From the NCBI RefSeq assembly GCF_000224335.1, contig NZ_AFXZ01000020.1:1-36366 (forward strand): a stretch of 36,366 nucleotides of DNA, given 5' to 3'. Shown piece after piece: positions 35,960-36,366 of this stretch; within the stretch, counting starts at the first letter, position 1; every line of letters starts with the position of its first letter. Below the pieces are notes generated by a model. The model saw only the letters and a list, made by a program, of their open reading frames with translations. It was not told the DNA's origin and made no database searches. The position numbers were made by a program, and so were the translations under genes. The DNA is from Bizionia argentinensis JUB59. GTDB lineage: Bacteria; Bacteroidota; Bacteroidia; Flavobacteriales; Flavobacteriaceae.

Positions 35960-36366
35960 TACTTTATTACATTGGATGCTTGGATTCAAAACACATCATC
36001 CACGAACAAAGCTTCCCAATTACTTCAGACGAGCTTTTATGATTTACGTGGAACACATGCAGCTTCTTCATCGTTTGGTGCCGCAATATTAAGCGATCGG
36101 CTTTCTGATTTTAATTTCGGTGTTGGTTATAAGAAGTCTATTATTCCGGATATTAACGCCAAAGTCAATTTTAATAAATTCATTCTAATCTATAGGGATG
36201 GTTTGAGTAGGGGTGAGCGTCGATTTGAATGTTGAGGTTTTAGCTTTTCCGCATGACCGCTTTTCGCCTTACATTTTTTTGAGTGGTGGTTTTAATGCAT
36301 TGAATGATTTTGACGATGTTAATCTAATGCCAAAACTCAAGCCGGAATAGGCTTGGAGTATGTACT
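35960..36366 (+). pseudogene. Decayed outer-membrane beta-barrel gene (CsgG C-terminal-like), runs off window
   Basis: The first frame encodes LDAWIQNTSSTNKASQLLQT, SFYDLRGTHAASSSFGAAIL, then FGVGYKKSIIPDINAKVNFN KF. Near 36215 the frame shifts to SVDLNVEVLAFPHDRFSPYI, FLSGGFNALNDFDDVNLMPK L. Near 36340 it shifts again to AGIGLEYV. Strand-like segments and the 'YDLRGTHAA' and 'FSPY.F.GGG..GLEY' pattern recall the C-terminal barrel of CsgG-type proteins in Flavobacteria. There is an in-frame stop upstream and no start. At least two one-base shifts make it a pseudogene unless the sequence has errors. Confidence 0.55.

Noticed and set aside
1-36366. CRISPR arrays or rRNA genes
   Set aside because: No regularly spaced direct repeats or rRNA sequence was seen. 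The only tandem repeat (23534-23599) is coding.

Overview
The window is AT-rich DNA from a marine-type member of the Bacteroidota, most likely a Flavobacteriaceae genome. The support is a type IX secretion sorting tail on a secreted nuclease, a type III glutamine synthetase, an RteC-family regulator, a BlaI/M56 pair with TonB-plug-like repeats, and promoters of the TTG-N20-TAnnTTTG type. The species cannot be named from the sequence alone.

Layout. (1) 1-4150: two consecutive TPR-CHAT caspase-like proteins, the first cut by the window edge. (2) 4198-5810: a DUF4258-like small protein, a secreted HNH nuclease and a small glycine-rich membrane protein. (3) 6163-18631: a tightly coupled type I restriction-modification operon in the order hsdM, hsdS, a 1536-residue GHKL-ATPase/DUF3883 protein, hsdR, and a YgjP-like metallopeptidase. 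All five genes overlap or lie 1-4 nt apart. (4) 18672-21750: a decayed zone with a frameshifted Fic gene, an orphan C-terminal fragment, a structured intergenic repeat, a small membrane protein, a truncated duplicate of a neighbouring gene, an IS110-type remnant and a RelE/ParE-type toxin-antitoxin pair. (5) 21854-26756: a leftward gene block typical of a Bacteroidota integrative element: a 206-residue protein of unknown role, a DnaC-like ATPase, a winged-helix replication-type protein, an excisionase-like HTH protein, RteC, and a tyrosine recombinase next to a tRNA-Arg(ACG) gene (26977-27053). (6) 27110-35446: chromosomal-looking genes: a 50-residue conserved ORF, a secreted endonuclease I with lamin-tail and T9SS domains, a broken M56 sensor gene with its BlaI repressor, a Na+/Ca2+ exchanger and glutamine synthetase III. 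(7) 35450-36366: terminators, a small exported peptide and a decayed outer-membrane barrel gene.

How it fits together. The integrase reads away from the tRNA, so the element should extend leftward from the tRNA-Arg gene. Its second attachment site was not found in the window, so whether the restriction operon is cargo is an inference. The operon is the strongest defence candidate: a sacsin/NO VEIN-like ATPase with a PD-(D/E)XK-like C-terminus sits between hsdS and hsdR as if it were a subunit or partner of the complex. The second notable locus is the BlaI/M56 pair. Its promoter is covered by a near-perfect 16-bp inverted repeat, and the M56 reading frame is broken at an A8 run and again by an in-frame stop.
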